A stretch of DNA of 38,674 nt from Peterkaempfera griseoplana (GTDB lineage Bacteria; Actinomycetota; Actinomycetes; Streptomycetales; Streptomycetaceae), in NCBI RefSeq assembly GCF_001418575.1, contig NZ_LIQR01000198.1, positions 1 through 38,674 of the forward strand, written 5' to 3'. Below, piece after piece: positions 8,511 to 16,373 of this stretch. Position numbers and translations under genes: made by a program. The notes under the pieces were generated by a model. That model saw only the letters and a program-made list of their open reading frames with translations, was not told the DNA's origin and searched no databases. Within the stretch, counting starts at the first letter, position 1; the number at the start of each line of letters is the position of its first letter.

Positions 8511-8839
8511 CCTCCGCACCCCAGGACTTCGTCCGGGTCTGTGCTCTCACCGACCTCGACGAGGACAGTCCCAAGCGCGTCGAGATCGACGGCGTCCCGG
8601 TGGCCGTCGTGCGCACCGAGGGCGAGGTGTTCGCGATCAACGACATCTGCTCGCACGCCAACGTCTCCCTCTCCGAGGGCGAGGTCGAGGACTGCCGGAT
8701 CGAGTGCTGGCTGCACGGCTCCAGCTTCGACCTGCGCACCGGCAAGCCGTCCGGACTGCCGGCCACCAAGCCTGTTCCCGTGTACCCCGTAAAGACCGAA
8801 GGGGACGAGGTCTTCGTCTCCGTCACCCAGGAGTCCTGA
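8507..8839 (+). CDS. Rieske-type [2Fe-2S] ferredoxin encoded in the suf operon
   Basis: Small 110-residue Rieske protein resembling dioxygenase ferredoxins and NirD. The cluster ligands are visible as C48-S-H50 and C67-W-L-H70, with the usual GSSFDLRTGKPSGLPATKPVPVYPV continuation. It is an electron carrier by family. It overlaps sufD by ATGA and ends 6 nt before sufC, so it is co-translated with the scaffold genes. The same gene is commonly found inside actinobacterial suf operons, often labelled a dioxygenase ferredoxin subunit, but no dioxygenase lies nearby. Electron donation to cluster assembly or acting as a client or cluster sensor are both possible; the role is unproven. Confidence 0.92.
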   Translation: MTSAPQDFVRVCALTDLDEDSPKRVEIDGVPVAVVRTEGEVFAINDICSHANVSLSEGEVEDCRIECWLHGSSFDLRTGKPSGLPATKPVPVYPVKTEGDEVFVSVTQES

Positions 8840-8845
8840 AGCCCC

Positions 8846-9610
8846 ATGGCCACGCTTGAAATCCGCGACCTGCACGTCTCCGTCGAGGCCGAGAAGGGCC
8901 CCCGGGAGATCCTCCGCGGTGTCGACCTCACCGTGAAGCAGGGCGAGACCCACGCCATCATGGGCCCCAACGGCTCCGGCAAGTCCACCCTGGCGTACTC
9001 CCTCGCCGGTCACCCCAAGTACACCGTCACCGGCGGTACCGTGACGCTGGACGGTGAGGACGTCCTCGCCATGTCGGTGGACGAGCGCGCCCGCGCGGGC
9101 GTCTTCCTCGCCATGCAGTACCCGGTCGAGGTCCCCGGCGTCTCCGTCTCCAACTTCCTGCGCACCGCCGCCACCGCCATCCGCGGCGAGGCCCCCAAGC
9201 TGCGCACCTGGGTGAAGGAGGTCAAGGAGGCCATGGCCGCGCTCCAGATGGACCCCGCCTTCGCCGAGCGCAACGTCAACGAGGGCTTCTCCGGCGGCGA
9301 GAAGAAGCGCCACGAGATCCTCCAGCTGGAGCTGCTCAAGCCGCGGATCGCCATCCTGGACGAGACCGACTCCGGCCTGGACGTCGACGCGCTGCGGATC
9401 GTCTCCGAGGGCATCAACCGGGTCCGCGAGGGCGGCGAGGTCGGCACCCTGCTGGTCACCCACTACACGCGCATCCTGCGCTACATCAAGCCCGACTACG
9501 TGCATGTCTTCGCGAACGGCCGCATCGTCGAGTCCGGCGGCGCCGAGCTCGCGGACAAGCTGGAGGACGAGGGCTACGAGGCATATGTGAAGGGGGGCGC
9601 TTCCGAGTGA
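8846..9610 (+). CDS. sufC: Fe-S cluster assembly ATPase SufC
   Basis: ABC-type ATPase without membrane domain that drives conformational change in the SufBC2D complex. The 254 residues include Walker A GPNGSGKST (40-48), the SufC-specific signature FSGGEKKRHEILQ (148-160), Walker B IAILDETDSGLD (168-179) and the H-loop histidine in LLVTHYTRIL (H206). Length equals the family norm. Start: ATG 8846, 6 nt after the Rieske stop. The stop overlaps sufS in GTGA. Confidence 0.97.
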   Translation: MATLEIRDLHVSVEAEKGPREILRGVDLTVKQGETHAIMGPNGSGKSTLAYSLAGHPKYTVTGGTVTLDGEDVLAMSVDERARAGVFLAMQYPVEVPGVSVSNFLRTAATAIRGEAPKLRTWVKEVKEAMAALQMDPAFAERNVNEGFSGGEKKRHEILQLELLKPRIAILDETDSGLDVDALRIVSEGINRVREGGEVGTLLVTHYTRILRYIKPDYVHVFANGRIVESGGAELADKLEDEGYEAYVKGGASE

Positions 9611-10893
9611 CGATCCATCCCGGCTCGGCGCACCGTGAGCTGACCGGTCTGCTGGACACCGACGCCATCCGCAAGGACTTCCCCGTCCTGCAGCGCCTGC
9701 TGCACGACGGGCAGCCCTTGGTGTACCTGGACAACGCGGCGACCTCGCAGAAGCCGCAGCAGGTGCTCGACGCGCTGAACACGTACTACGAGCAGCACAA
9801 CGCCAACGTCCACCGCGGCGTCCATGTCCTGGCCGAGGAGGCCACGGCGCTGTACGAGGGCGCCCGCGACAAGGTCGCGGCGTTCATCAACGCGCCCAGC
9901 CGGGACGAGGTGATCTTCACCAAGAACGCCTCGGAGTCCCTCAACCTGGTCGCCAACATGCTCGGCTGGGCCGACGAGCCCTACCGGGTGGACAGCGACG
10001 CCGAGGTCGTCATCACGGAGATGGAGCACCACTCCAACATCGTCCCGTGGCAGCTGCTGTCGCAGCGCACCGGAGCGAAGCTGAAGTGGTTCGGCCTCAC
10101 CGACGACGGCCGCCTCGACCTGTCGAACATCGAGCAGCTGATCACCGAGAAGACCAAGGTCGTCTCCTTCGTCCTGGTCTCCAACATCCTCGGCACGGTC
10201 AACCCGGTGGAGGCCATCGTCCGCCGTGCCCAGGACGTCGGCGCGCTGGTGGTCATCGACGCCTCGCAGGCCGCCCCGCACATGGTGGTGGACGTGCAGG
10301 CGCTCGGCGCCGACTTCGTCGCCTTCACCGGCCACAAGATGCTCGGCCCGACCGGCATCGGCGTGCTGTGGGGCCGCCACGAGCTGCTGGAGGACCTGCC
10401 GCCCTTCCTCGGCGGCGGCGAGATGATCGAGACCGTCTCGATGTCCTCCTCCACCTATGCGCCCGCGCCGCACAAGTTCGAGGCCGGCACCCCGCCGATC
10501 GCCCAGGCGATCGGCCTCGGTGCCGCCATCGACTACCTGAACGGCATCGGCATGGACGCCGTCGCCGCGCATGAGCACGCCATCACCCGCTACGCCGTGG
10601 AGCGGCTGCTGGAGGTGCCCGACCTGCGGATCATCGGCCCCCGTACGGCCGACGACCGCGGTGCCGCCATCTCCTTCACCCTGGGCGACATCCACCCCCA
10701 CGACGTGGGCCAGGTGCTGGACGAGCAGGGCATCGCGGTCCGGGTCGGCCACCACTGCGCCCGGCCGGTCTGCCTGCGGTACGGAATTCCTGCGACCACG
10801 CGGGCGTCGTTCTACCTGTACTCGACGCCGGCCGAGGTCGACGCCCTCATCGACGGGCTGCACCATGTGCGCAGCTTCTTCGGTGCGGGCTGA
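9607..10893 (+). CDS. sufS: Cysteine desulfurase SufS (group II)
   Basis: PLP enzyme that takes sulfur from L-cysteine as a persulfide and passes it to SufU. The 428-residue protein has the PLP lysine in FTGHKMLGPTG (K244), the histidine stacking on PLP in EMEHHSNIVPW, the DASQAAPH segment with the aspartate that pairs to the PLP ring nitrogen, and the catalytic cysteine in RVGHHCARPVC (C384). The short loop before C384 marks group II enzymes that need an activator such as SufU. Start: GTG 9607 overlapping the sufC stop. Confidence 0.97.
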   Translation: MTIHPGSAHRELTGLLDTDAIRKDFPVLQRLLHDGQPLVYLDNAATSQKPQQVLDALNTYYEQHNANVHRGVHVLAEEATALYEGARDKVAAFINAPSRDEVIFTKNASESLNLVANMLGWADEPYRVDSDAEVVITEMEHHSNIVPWQLLSQRTGAKLKWFGLTDDGRLDLSNIEQLITEKTKVVSFVLVSNILGTVNPVEAIVRRAQDVGALVVIDASQAAPHMVVDVQALGADFVAFTGHKMLGPTGIGVLWGRHELLEDLPPFLGGGEMIETVSMSSSTYAPAPHKFEAGTPPIAQAIGLGAAIDYLNGIGMDAVAAHEHAITRYAVERLLEVPDLRIIGPRTADDRGAAISFTLGDIHPHDVGQVLDEQGIAVRVGHHCARPVCLRYGIPATTRASFYLYSTPAEVDALIDGLHHVRSFFGAG

Positions 10894-10914
10894 CGGGTAG
10901 GAGGACCCGCAGAC

Positions 10915-11358
10915 GTGAAGCTCGATTCCATGTACCAGGAGATCATCCTGGACCACTACCGCAACCCCCACGGCAAGGGGCTGCGGGAGGGCGACGCAGA
11001 GGTCCACCACGTCAATCCGACGTGCGGCGACGAGATCACCCTGCGGGTGAAGCTCGACGGCGCGGTGGTCACCGATGTGTCCTACGAGTCGCAGGGCTGC
11101 TCCATCAGTCAGGCGAGCGCCTCCGTGCTCAACGACTTGGTGGTCGGCAAGAGCGTCGGCGACGCCCAGAAGGTCCAGGAGGCCTTCCTGGAGCTGATGC
11201 AGAGCAAGGGCCAGTCGGAGGGCGACGAGGAGGTGCTGGAGGACGCCGTGGCGTTCTCCGGTGTCTCCAAGTACCCCGCCCGCGTCAAGTGCGCCCTGCT
11301 GAGCTGGATGGCCTGGAAGGACGCCACAGCCCAGGCCCTGGCCCAGCGCCCCGAGTGA
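10915..11358 (+). CDS. sufU: Zinc-dependent sulfurtransferase SufU
   Basis: Sulfur acceptor and activator of SufS. In Gram-positive bacteria SufU is a zinc-dependent sulfurtransferase rather than a scaffold. The 147 residues keep the four zinc ligands of B. subtilis SufU: C37 and D39 in PTCGDEI, C62 in QGCSISQAS and C126 in RVKCALLSW. The insertion between the second and third ligand regions that separates SufU from IscU is present. Start: GTG 10915 with a GGAGG element about 10 nt upstream. It lies 21 nt after sufS. Confidence 0.96.
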   Translation: MKLDSMYQEIILDHYRNPHGKGLREGDAEVHHVNPTCGDEITLRVKLDGAVVTDVSYESQGCSISQASASVLNDLVVGKSVGDAQKVQEAFLELMQSKGQSEGDEEVLEDAVAFSGVSKYPARVKCALLSWMAWKDATAQALAQRPE

Positions 11359-11378
11359 GTCCCGAGGAGGACGCAAGC

Positions 11379-11783
11379 ATGAGCGAGACCGAGAGCGCCG
11401 CCCCGGTGGCGGCCGCCCCGGCGGGCGGGACCGAGGAGACCACCTCCACCGGCATCGTCGGCACCACCGCCGGCACCGTCTCGGTGGAGGACCTGACCGA
11501 GGCCCTGATGGACGTGGTCGACCCCGAGCTGGGCATCGACGTGGTCAACCTGGGCCTGATCTACGGCCTCCACATCGACGAGTCCGATGTGGCCACCGTG
11601 GACATGACCCTGACGTCGGCGGCCTGCCCGCTCACCGACGTCATCGAGGACCAGGCGCGCAGCGCCACCGACGGCCTCGTCCAGGACCTGCGGATCAACT
11701 GGGTCTGGATGCCGCCGTGGGGTCCCGACAAGATCACCGACGACGGCCGGGAGCAGCTCCGCGCGCTCGGCTTCAACGTCTGA
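11379..11783 (+). CDS. sufT: SufT-like metal-sulfur cluster assembly factor (DUF59/MIP18)
   Basis: Small accessory factor of the MIP18/DUF59 family that helps Fe-S cluster maturation or delivery. The 134 residues have a variable Ala/Thr-rich N-terminus (1-34) and the DUF59 core: LTEALMDVVDPELGIDVVNLGLIYG, the conserved cysteine in TSAACPLTD (C83), and WMPPWGPDKITDDGREQLRALGF at the end. Start: ATG 11379 with GAGGAGG about 8 nt upstream. Last gene of the suf operon, followed by a strong terminator. Confidence 0.93.
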   Translation: MSETESAAPVAAAPAGGTEETTSTGIVGTTAGTVSVEDLTEALMDVVDPELGIDVVNLGLIYGLHIDESDVATVDMTLTSAACPLTDVIEDQARSATDGLVQDLRINWVWMPPWGPDKITDDGREQLRALGFNV

Positions 11784-11802
11784 CGGCACCGCCGACGCAA
11801 CA

Positions 11803-11841
11803 CCGCTGCCCCGCGGCCCGCAAGGGCCTGCGGGGCAGCGG
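11803..11841 (+). terminator. suf operon terminator
   Basis: A 12-bp perfect stem (CCGCTGCCCCGC at 11803-11814, GCGGGGCAGCGG at 11830-11841) encloses a second 5-bp stem (GGCCC/GGGCC) capped by a GCAA tetraloop. It begins 20 nt after the sufT stop. No U-tract. Confidence 0.85.
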
Positions 11842-11914
11842 CGCGTCGGGGGAGGGGTCTGCCGCCGCTGGGCGGGCCTGGCTGCTGACCGGTCCTCAGG
11901 AGCATGATGGCGGG

Positions 11915-13018
11915 GTGACTTCACCGCAGGGACGGCGGCGCAGGGCGCGGGAGGAAGCCGTCCTGTTGCAGGGGCAGCTGACGGCCTTCGGCGAGCTGCT
12001 GGCCGCGCATCCGTTCGCCGTGGACCGCCCCGGCACCACGCATCTGATGGCCGTGGACTACGCCCGCGCCCTCGACGCCTATGAGACGGCCGCGCGGGAG
12101 GCCGTCCGCGACCCGGCGCTCGCCAGACGGGAACTGGATGAGGGGCTTGCCGCGCTGAACCGGCTCAACGCCCGTCTGGTCGGAGCCCTGCCGGTCGAAG
12201 GGGCGATGGTCGAAGGGGCGATGGTCGAAGGGGCGGTGACGGAGCAGCCGCGGGACCGGGCGGTTGAGATGCCGACGACAGCGAGGACGCCGACGACACC
12301 CAGGACGCCGAAGCCCGGTGCACCGGTCGGTCGCCAAGGCGGCGCCGGGGGAGGCGCGGAGCGGCGGCCCGGCGAGGCGGTGGCGGACAGGGTTCCCCCG
12401 GCCCGGCGGGGCTCCGGAGCCGCACGGGAGGCCGGCCCGGCCGCGTCCGGGCGCCCCGCAGCGGCGGACGTGCGGACCAGGCCCCGGCTGAGAGAGCGCT
12501 ACACCCCGGCACAGCTGCTGCTGCGGGCGGTTCTCACGGCGCTGACCGTCTACTGCGGGGCGGTGGGCGTCGTGGTCGGTTGGCTGGTGGCGCTGCTGTG
12601 CTTCTTCGGTGCGAGCCTGGGGGCGGGGGTGGCCGGCTGCGGGTACGCCTTCTGCCTGCTGCCGATCGCCCAGACCCGGGGCGCCGTCAAGGGCGGACGG
12701 GTCGAGGCCGTGTACGGCGGCACCAGGGAGTCCTTTGTCCGGGGCAGGCGGTGGGAGCAGCACTATGTCCATGTGGGCGCGGACGGCCGGGAGCTGACCT
12801 ATCGGCGCGGGGTGCCGAGCGCGTCCCTCGTCGCGCTGCCCACCCGCCGGCTGTGGCTGGTGGAGGGGGACGCTCCCCAACTGATCACCTCCCTGGACCT
12901 CTTCCTCACTCCGCTGGCGCTGGTCCTCGGCGTCCCCTTCCTCCTCGGCGGGGCCGCGCTCACCCTGTTCGCCGTTCCCGGTGTGCTGGTCACGGCGCTG
13001 ACCGGGTACCGCTGGTGA
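11915..13018 (+). CDS. Membrane protein of unknown function with a repeat-bearing linker
   Basis: Not assigned to a family. The 367-residue product has three parts. Residues 1-92 form a helical soluble domain (EEAVLLQGQLTAFGELL, DYARALDAYETAAREAV). Residues 93-190 are a disordered Ala/Arg/Pro/Thr linker that includes three VEGAM/V units and RTPTTPRTP. Residues 199-250 contain two close membrane segments, then a soluble YVHVGADGRELTYRRGVPSA beta-like insert, then a last hydrophobic hairpin (328-362). The tail resembles PH-like membrane proteins that sit at the actinobacterial envelope, but this is only an impression. Start: GTG 11915 preceded by AGGAG (11899-11903). Monocistronic, convergent with the response regulator. 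Confidence 0.75.
   Translation: MTSPQGRRRRAREEAVLLQGQLTAFGELLAAHPFAVDRPGTTHLMAVDYARALDAYETAAREAVRDPALARRELDEGLAALNRLNARLVGALPVEGAMVEGAMVEGAVTEQPRDRAVEMPTTARTPTTPRTPKPGAPVGRQGGAGGGAERRPGEAVADRVPPARRGSGAAREAGPAASGRPAAADVRTRPRLRERYTPAQLLLRAVLTALTVYCGAVGVVVGWLVALLCFFGASLGAGVAGCGYAFCLLPIAQTRGAVKGGRVEAVYGGTRESFVRGRRWEQHYVHVGADGRELTYRRGVPSASLVALPTRRLWLVEGDAPQLITSLDLFLTPLALVLGVPFLLGGAALTLFAVPGVLVTALTGYRW
12193..12237 (+). repeat. Three tandem 15-bp repeats inside a coding region
   Basis: GGTCGAAGGGGCGAT occurs twice (12193-12207, 12208-12222) and a third time with one change (12223-12237, GGTCGAAGGGGCGGT). It encodes VEGAM-VEGAM-VEGAV in the linker of the membrane protein, in frame. Likely slippage-generated and variable between strains. 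Confidence 0.9.
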
Positions 13019-13066
13019 CGACCGCGGCAGGGCCGGACGCCACGGCGAGACGGGGGTGACCTACCG

Positions 13067-13729
13067 TCAGGAACCCTGCGGGGAGACCAGGCCGGACTCG
13101 TAGGCGAAGACCACGAGTTGGGCCCGGTCGCGGGCCCGGAGCTTGGTCATGGCCCGGTTGATGTGGGTCTTCGCGGTCAGCGGGCTGATCACCATACGGG
13201 CGGCGATCTGGTCGTTGGACAGACCCCGCGCGACCAGGACGACAGCCTCGCGTTCGCGGCCGGTCAGCTCCTCCGGCCCCCGGCCGGGGACCACGGGGAG
13301 CGGCTGGGTGACGTACCGGTTGATCAGCCTGCGGGTGATCGAGGGCGCGAGCAGGGCGTCGCCGCGCGCGGCGACGCGTACGGCGTGCAGGAAGTCCTCC
13401 GGCACGACGTCCTTGACCAGGGATCCGGCGGCGCCGGCGCGCAGGGCCTCCAGGACGTACTCGTCCAGGCCGTAGTTGGTCAGGACGACGACGTGCACCG
13501 CGTCCAGGGCCGGATCCGCGGCGATGCTCCGGGTCGCCGCGATGCCGTCGACGACCGGCATCCGGATGTCGATGAGCACGACGTCCGGCAGGTGCTCCCT
13601 GGCGAGTTCCAGGCCTTCGCGGCCGTCGGCGGCCTCGGCCACCACCTCGATGTCGTCCTCGAGGTCGAGCAGGGCGCGGAATCCGCGGCGGATCAGGGGC
13701 TGGTCGTCGACCAGCAGGACACGGATCAC
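13067..13729 (-). CDS. NarL/LuxR-family response regulator
   Basis: Response regulator of 220 residues: receiver domain (1-120) with acidic pocket DD (8-9), phospho-acceptor D54 in VLIDIRMP, and the conserved lysine in GSLVKDV, followed by a LuxR-type helix-turn-helix (LTGREREAVVLVARGLSNDQIAARMVISPLTAKTHINRAMTKL). It binds DNA when phosphorylated by the adjacent kinase. Start: GTG 13729, overlapping the kinase stop by GTGA, so the two are translationally coupled. Convergent with the upstream membrane protein gene; I see no clear terminator in the 48-nt gap. A palindrome in the divergent region beyond the kinase is a candidate site. Confidence 0.93.
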   Translation of the reverse strand: MIRVLLVDDQPLIRRGFRALLDLEDDIEVVAEAADGREGLELAREHLPDVVLIDIRMPVVDGIAATRSIAADPALDAVHVVVLTNYGLDEYVLEALRAGAAGSLVKDVVPEDFLHAVRVAARGDALLAPSITRRLINRYVTQPLPVVPGRGPEELTGREREAVVLVARGLSNDQIAARMVISPLTAKTHINRAMTKLRARDRAQLVVFAYESGLVSPQGS

Positions 13730-14853
13730 AGCGTCCGGTCCACGGGGAGTTCGGCCTGGACGGTGAAGCCGCCCCCGTCGCGTGGTTCGGCCCGCAGCCT
13801 GCCGCCGAGGGCGGTGACGCGTTCGCGCATGCCGAGCAGCCCGAGGCCGGGCAGCGGGGCGGCGGCCGGCGTCGCCCTGCCGTCGTCGTCGACGCGTACG
13901 GCGAGGGAGTCCGGAAGGCAGTCGATGCGGACCACCGCGCTGGTGGCGCCGGCGTGCCGGGCGACGTTGGTGAGCGCCTCCTGCACGATGCGGTAGACGG
14001 TACGGTCCACCGCGGCCGGTATGCCGTGCCGCCGCCCGTCGATGGTCAGCGCGGCGTCCAGGCCCAGCGTCCGCGACCGCTCCACCAGCTCCGGAACGTC
14101 GTCGAGCCCGCGCGGCGGGGACGTGTCGTCGTCCCGCAACGCCTCCAGCGTGGCACGCAGTTCCCGGCCGGCCTCACGGCCGGCCTCCTGGATCGCCAGC
14201 ATCGCCTCCGGCACCTGCTCGCCGAGCCTGCGGGCGACATGGACCGCGACATCGGCCTGCACCGTGATGACCGAGATCTGATGAGTGAGCGAGTCGTGCA
14301 GTTCCCGCGCGATGCGCAGCCGCTCCTCGTCGGCGCGCCGCCGCGCGGTCTCCTCCCGGGTCCGCTCGGCCTCCTCCGCCCGGCGCTCGGCCTGCCGCAC
14401 CGCCTCACCCGCGGCGAAGGCGGCGATCAGCCAGGCGATCTCGAGTACGCCGCCGCCCCGCCCGAACGCCCGGCGCACCGGCTCGTCCTGGAGGACCAGC
14501 GCCGTGAGCTGGAGCACGACCAGCGTGGCGAGGGAGACCGCCACGGTGGTGGCGCGGTGCCCGGCCCGCACCGCGCCGTACACCGCGACCAGATAGGAGA
14601 CGGCGAGCACGTCGAACCCGGCGGTCTGACATCCCACCGCGCACAGCCCGGTGACGACCAGGACCACCCGCGGAGCCCGGCGGACGGCTGCCAGCGCCAG
14701 CCCGCCGCCCGCCAGCAGAGCAACGCCGAGCAGGTCGCCGGCCCCCGTGGAGCTCCCACCGGACAGTCCGGTGCCCACCAGCAGCGCCGCCACGCCGACA
14801 GCGACCGCCCAGTCCCGCACCCCGGCCGGGACACCCAGTTGTCCTCTGCCCAT
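13726..14853 (-). CDS. DesK/NarX-type sensor histidine kinase
   Basis: Membrane sensor kinase of 375 residues. The N-terminal half (12-150) has about five hydrophobic segments and no large extracellular domain, which suggests sensing of membrane state or of small lipophilic compounds. A coiled coil (152-180, QAERRAEEAERTREETARRRADEE) leads into the HisKA_3 dimerisation domain with the phospho-histidine in ARELHDSLTHQIS (H186). The HATPase domain shows the N-box region TNVARHAGA and the G-box RVDDDG/GLGLLGMRERV. Start: ATG 14853. Operon with the response regulator downstream. Divergent from the small membrane protein at 15076, which may be a target or accessory. Confidence 0.92.
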   Translation of the reverse strand: MGRGQLGVPAGVRDWAVAVGVAALLVGTGLSGGSSTGAGDLLGVALLAGGGLALAAVRRAPRVVLVVTGLCAVGCQTAGFDVLAVSYLVAVYGAVRAGHRATTVAVSLATLVVLQLTALVLQDEPVRRAFGRGGGVLEIAWLIAAFAAGEAVRQAERRAEEAERTREETARRRADEERLRIARELHDSLTHQISVITVQADVAVHVARRLGEQVPEAMLAIQEAGREAGRELRATLEALRDDDTSPPRGLDDVPELVERSRTLGLDAALTIDGRRHGIPAAVDRTVYRIVQEALTNVARHAGATSAVVRIDCLPDSLAVRVDDDGRATPAAAPLPGLGLLGMRERVTALGGRLRAEPRDGGGFTVQAELPVDRTL

Positions 14854-14912
14854 AGGCGCACCCTAGCCAGACGGCACTGGGGGCGAGTCCCGCTCAGGGA
14901 CGAGCGGCCGAC

Positions 14913-14928
14913 TACCGCGTCCGCGGTA
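14913..14928. promoter_or_regulatory. Palindrome in the kinase/small-membrane-protein divergent region
   Basis: TACCGCG-TC-CGCGGTA has perfect 7-bp arms around 2 nt. It lies 60 nt upstream of the kinase ATG and about 150 nt upstream of the divergent gene. The position and symmetry fit an operator for a dimeric regulator such as the adjacent LuxR-type response regulator. No known consensus was matched. Confidence 0.5.
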
Positions 14929-15075
14929 TCCGCGCGTCCTCTGCCGCGCCCGCAGCAGGCGCATGGCCCACCGGCGGCAGCGCGAACTGTCCACGTCCGC
15001 AGGACGACTGACGGAGGATCCGGCGGACATGCTGGGCCGACATCGCATCGCAGTGAAGCGACAAGGAGGCCTCTC

Positions 15076-15441
15076 ATGGCAGTCCGATCCGTACTCGCCC
15101 TACCGGCGGCCGCGCAGATCGCAGCCCGGTCGGCTGCCACCACCACCGGCCTGACCGCCGCGCGGCTGGAGGGCACCACGGCCGCCGCCCTGACACTGGC
15201 CGGGGTGGTCGTCGGCGGGCTGGCTCTGGGCCGCCGCACCGGCAGCAGGCGCAACAGGGCCGTCATGGCACTGGCGGCGGCGGTGGTCGGCCTGGCCATG
15301 GGCGTGGTGAACCTGGCGGCCGCCGACGGCGGCCCCGGCACCGGCAACGGAGTGATCGGCGGCGGCGCCGCGGTGGTGCTGGGGCTGGTCGGCACGGCCC
15401 TCGGCGGCCTGGCACTGAACCGCGCCCGGCGCACCGGCTGA
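15076..15441 (+). CDS. Small membrane protein (DUF6223-like)
   Basis: A 121-residue protein with three hydrophobic segments (about 36-52, 60-82, 93-113) separated by short basic and glycine-rich loops (GRRTGSRRNR, ADGGPGTGNGVIGGG). The pattern resembles streptomycete proteins labelled DUF6223. That family assignment is from memory and moderate. Function unknown. Start: ATG 15076 with a strong AAGGAGG at 15063-15069. Divergent from the two-component operon, an arrangement suggesting it is controlled by that system. Confidence 0.72.
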   Translation: MAVRSVLALPAAAQIAARSAATTTGLTAARLEGTTAAALTLAGVVVGGLALGRRTGSRRNRAVMALAAAVVGLAMGVVNLAAADGGPGTGNGVIGGGAAVVLGLVGTALGGLALNRARRTG

Positions 15442-15566
15442 CGGTGACGGACACGGACACCGGGCACGCCTTCGCGCCGAAGCGGCGGTGGTGCTGCCGT
15501 GTACGGCCGGCTCAGCAGCGCCCCGCCCGCTGACGGCGCGACCCATGACGGCGCGACCTGGAGACA

Positions 15567-15605
15567 CAACCGCCCGGCCCGGACAGGATCCGGGCCGGGC
15601 GGTTG
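15567..15605. terminator. Long bidirectional hairpin terminator
   Basis: A 17-bp perfect stem (15567-15583 with 15589-15605) and a 5-nt CAGGA loop lie between two convergent genes ending at 15441 and 15615. It is the longest uninterrupted stem in the window. On the minus strand it starts 10 nt beyond the stop. Confidence 0.9.
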
Positions 15606-15614
15606 CGTCACCTG

Positions 15615-16319
15615 CTATGCGGCGGCGGGGGCGTTGTCGTGAACGACGACGAAGAGGCCGCGGGCCTTGGCACCGTCGGGGAGAAGCCACTCGGCGGCGA
15701 CGTAACCCAGGGCCTCCGTCGCGGCGGAGGACTCGTCCGGCTGGGACTCCAGGATGCGGTTCACCCGGAGGGTCAGCTGCCGGTCCGGACCGGTCTCCGG
15801 CCCGGCGTCGGCGACGGTCCGTACGAGGAGATCGGTGCCGCGCGGTCCGTCGGTCACCTCCGCGCGCCGGATCGACGCCCGGTAGCCGGACTCGGCGAAG
15901 TGGCCGGTGACGGTGGCGTCGGCGGCGCCGCTGGTGCTCTGGGCCTGCGGCTCCGCCTCGCCGAGGACCAGGGCAAGCAACTGGGCGGCAAGAACCGGGT
16001 CATGGGTGCCGTCGTAGATCCACCGCCGCCCCAGAACGCCGTGTTCGGACGTCCCGATGAGCGCGTGGTCGGCTCCGTCGAGGGGAGTCCCACGGTAGGT
16101 GAGCGGCACCTGGTAGGTGATCGGCCGGTGCCCGGACTCGTCGGTGACCACCATGAACTCGATCCCCACCTCACCCTGCGGGTCGTCGAGCCGGAACCCG
16201 CCGCCCTTGGTCAGGTGCGGCTCCCGCCCCGCGCCGAGGTACCACGGCTGCGCGGGAAGCCAGGAGGTGAGAAGCTCCAGCTTGCTGGGTTCCATCGTGG
16301 TGTGGTGGATGACGGCCAT
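15615..16319 (-). CDS. Maltokinase N-terminal-cap-like protein
   Basis: A 234-residue soluble protein starting MAVIHHTTMEPSKLELL and continuing LPAQPWYLG, GGFRLDDPQGEVGIEFMVV and YQVPLTYRGTPLDGAD. This matches streptomycete proteins annotated as maltokinase N-terminal cap-like, or misleadingly as 1,4-alpha-glucan branching proteins. The kinase domain itself is absent, so catalysis is not expected. The similarity is to the small cap domain that precedes the kinase fold in Pep2/TreS-Pep2 of the GlgE pathway. Start: ATG 16319 with AGGAAAGG upstream. A DUF397 gene precedes it on the same strand with a 54-nt gap. Role unknown. Confidence 0.72.
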   Translation of the reverse strand: MAVIHHTTMEPSKLELLTSWLPAQPWYLGAGREPHLTKGGGFRLDDPQGEVGIEFMVVTDESGHRPITYQVPLTYRGTPLDGADHALIGTSEHGVLGRRWIYDGTHDPVLAAQLLALVLGEAEPQAQSTSGAADATVTGHFAESGYRASIRRAEVTDGPRGTDLLVRTVADAGPETGPDRQLTLRVNRILESQPDESSAATEALGYVAAEWLLPDGAKARGLFVVVHDNAPAAA

Positions 16320-16373
16320 GCTTGGTGCCTTTCCTGTGGGCTTGTGCTCATCTGGGCTCGAACGCCGGCCGGC

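Noticed and set aside
9574-11376. Minus-strand frame of 600 codons opposite sufS and sufU
   Set aside because: Same reason: an antisense shadow of two unambiguous genes.
12270-12330. Possible short direct repeats (GACGCCGACGACA-like) as a regulatory array
   Set aside because: They are in frame inside a coding region and encode the RTPTTPRTP linker; no need for a separate explanation.
13019-13066. Expected terminator between the convergent membrane protein gene and response regulator gene
   Set aside because: I looked for a stem of 7 bp or more in this 48-nt gap and did not find a convincing one.
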